The notes under the pieces are model-generated. The model ran no database searches, was not told the origin of the DNA, and saw only the letters and a list, made by a program, of their open reading frames with translations. A DNA stretch of 5,485 nt, taken from NCBI GenBank assembly GCA_947458895.1, contig CANHBY010000129.1, positions 1 to 5,485 of the forward strand. The letters are read 5' to 3'. Positions 5,470 to 5,485 of this stretch are shown here, piece by piece. The DNA is from Burkholderiales bacterium. GTDB taxonomy: Bacteria > Pseudomonadota > Gammaproteobacteria > Burkholderiales > Burkholderiaceae_C. Numbering within the stretch: the stretch's first letter is position 1; each line of letters starts with the position of its first letter. The position numbers and the translations under genes were made by a program.

Positions 5470-5485
5470 CGCGCTTTAGGCGCTC

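Noticed and set aside
5468..5484. A 5-bp inverted repeat (AGCGC/GCGCT) just after folP
   Set aside because: It is short, sits at the window edge, and any T-tract would lie outside the window, so a terminator cannot be supported.

Overview
The window is a stretch of bacterial housekeeping chromosome, most likely from a betaproteobacterium of the order Burkholderiales. A Comamonadaceae-like organism is my best guess. The basis is the gene order (carB end, greA, a DUF4149 membrane protein, yhbY on the opposite strand, rlmE, ftsH, folP), the moderately high G+C content, a YhbY with a long basic tail, and protein sequences that look betaproteobacterial. Genus-level placement is not possible from the sequence alone.

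Layout. Positions 1-117 hold the last 38 codons of carB. A hairpin with a T-rich tail follows, then greA (193-669) with a good ribosome binding site. A small four-helix membrane protein gene (666-1157) overlaps the greA stop. It converges with yhbY (1154-1627, minus strand) through a 4-base overlap in which both stop codons are read from the same bases. yhbY and rlmE (1648-2361) diverge from a gap of only 20 bases that carries -10-like sequence on both strands and no usable Shine-Dalgarno sequence, so both messages may be leaderless. ftsH (2668-4569) follows after a 306-base gap. A strong intrinsic terminator then runs right up to the ATG of folP (4618-5469), and the window ends 16 bases after folP.

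The most unusual item lies at the rlmE-ftsH junction. Positions 2317-2498 form a long, exact inverted repeat: 30-base outer arms, 22-base inner arms and a central hairpin, with CTAG at both outer edges. It contains no gene and looks like a small non-autonomous transposable element (MITE-like, about 174-176 bp) inserted into the last codons of rlmE. Removing it on paper joins rlmE to a 10-codon open tail ending at TAG 2528-2530, so the element appears to have replaced the original RlmE C-terminus with 13 element-encoded residues and its own stop codon. The catalytic core of RlmE is intact.

The genes fit a growth and translation cluster: GreA rescues stalled RNA polymerase, YhbY and RlmE act on the 50S ribosomal subunit, FtsH is the membrane quality-control protease, and FolP makes dihydropteroate for folate. 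I see no defence system, CRISPR array, tRNA or rRNA here.
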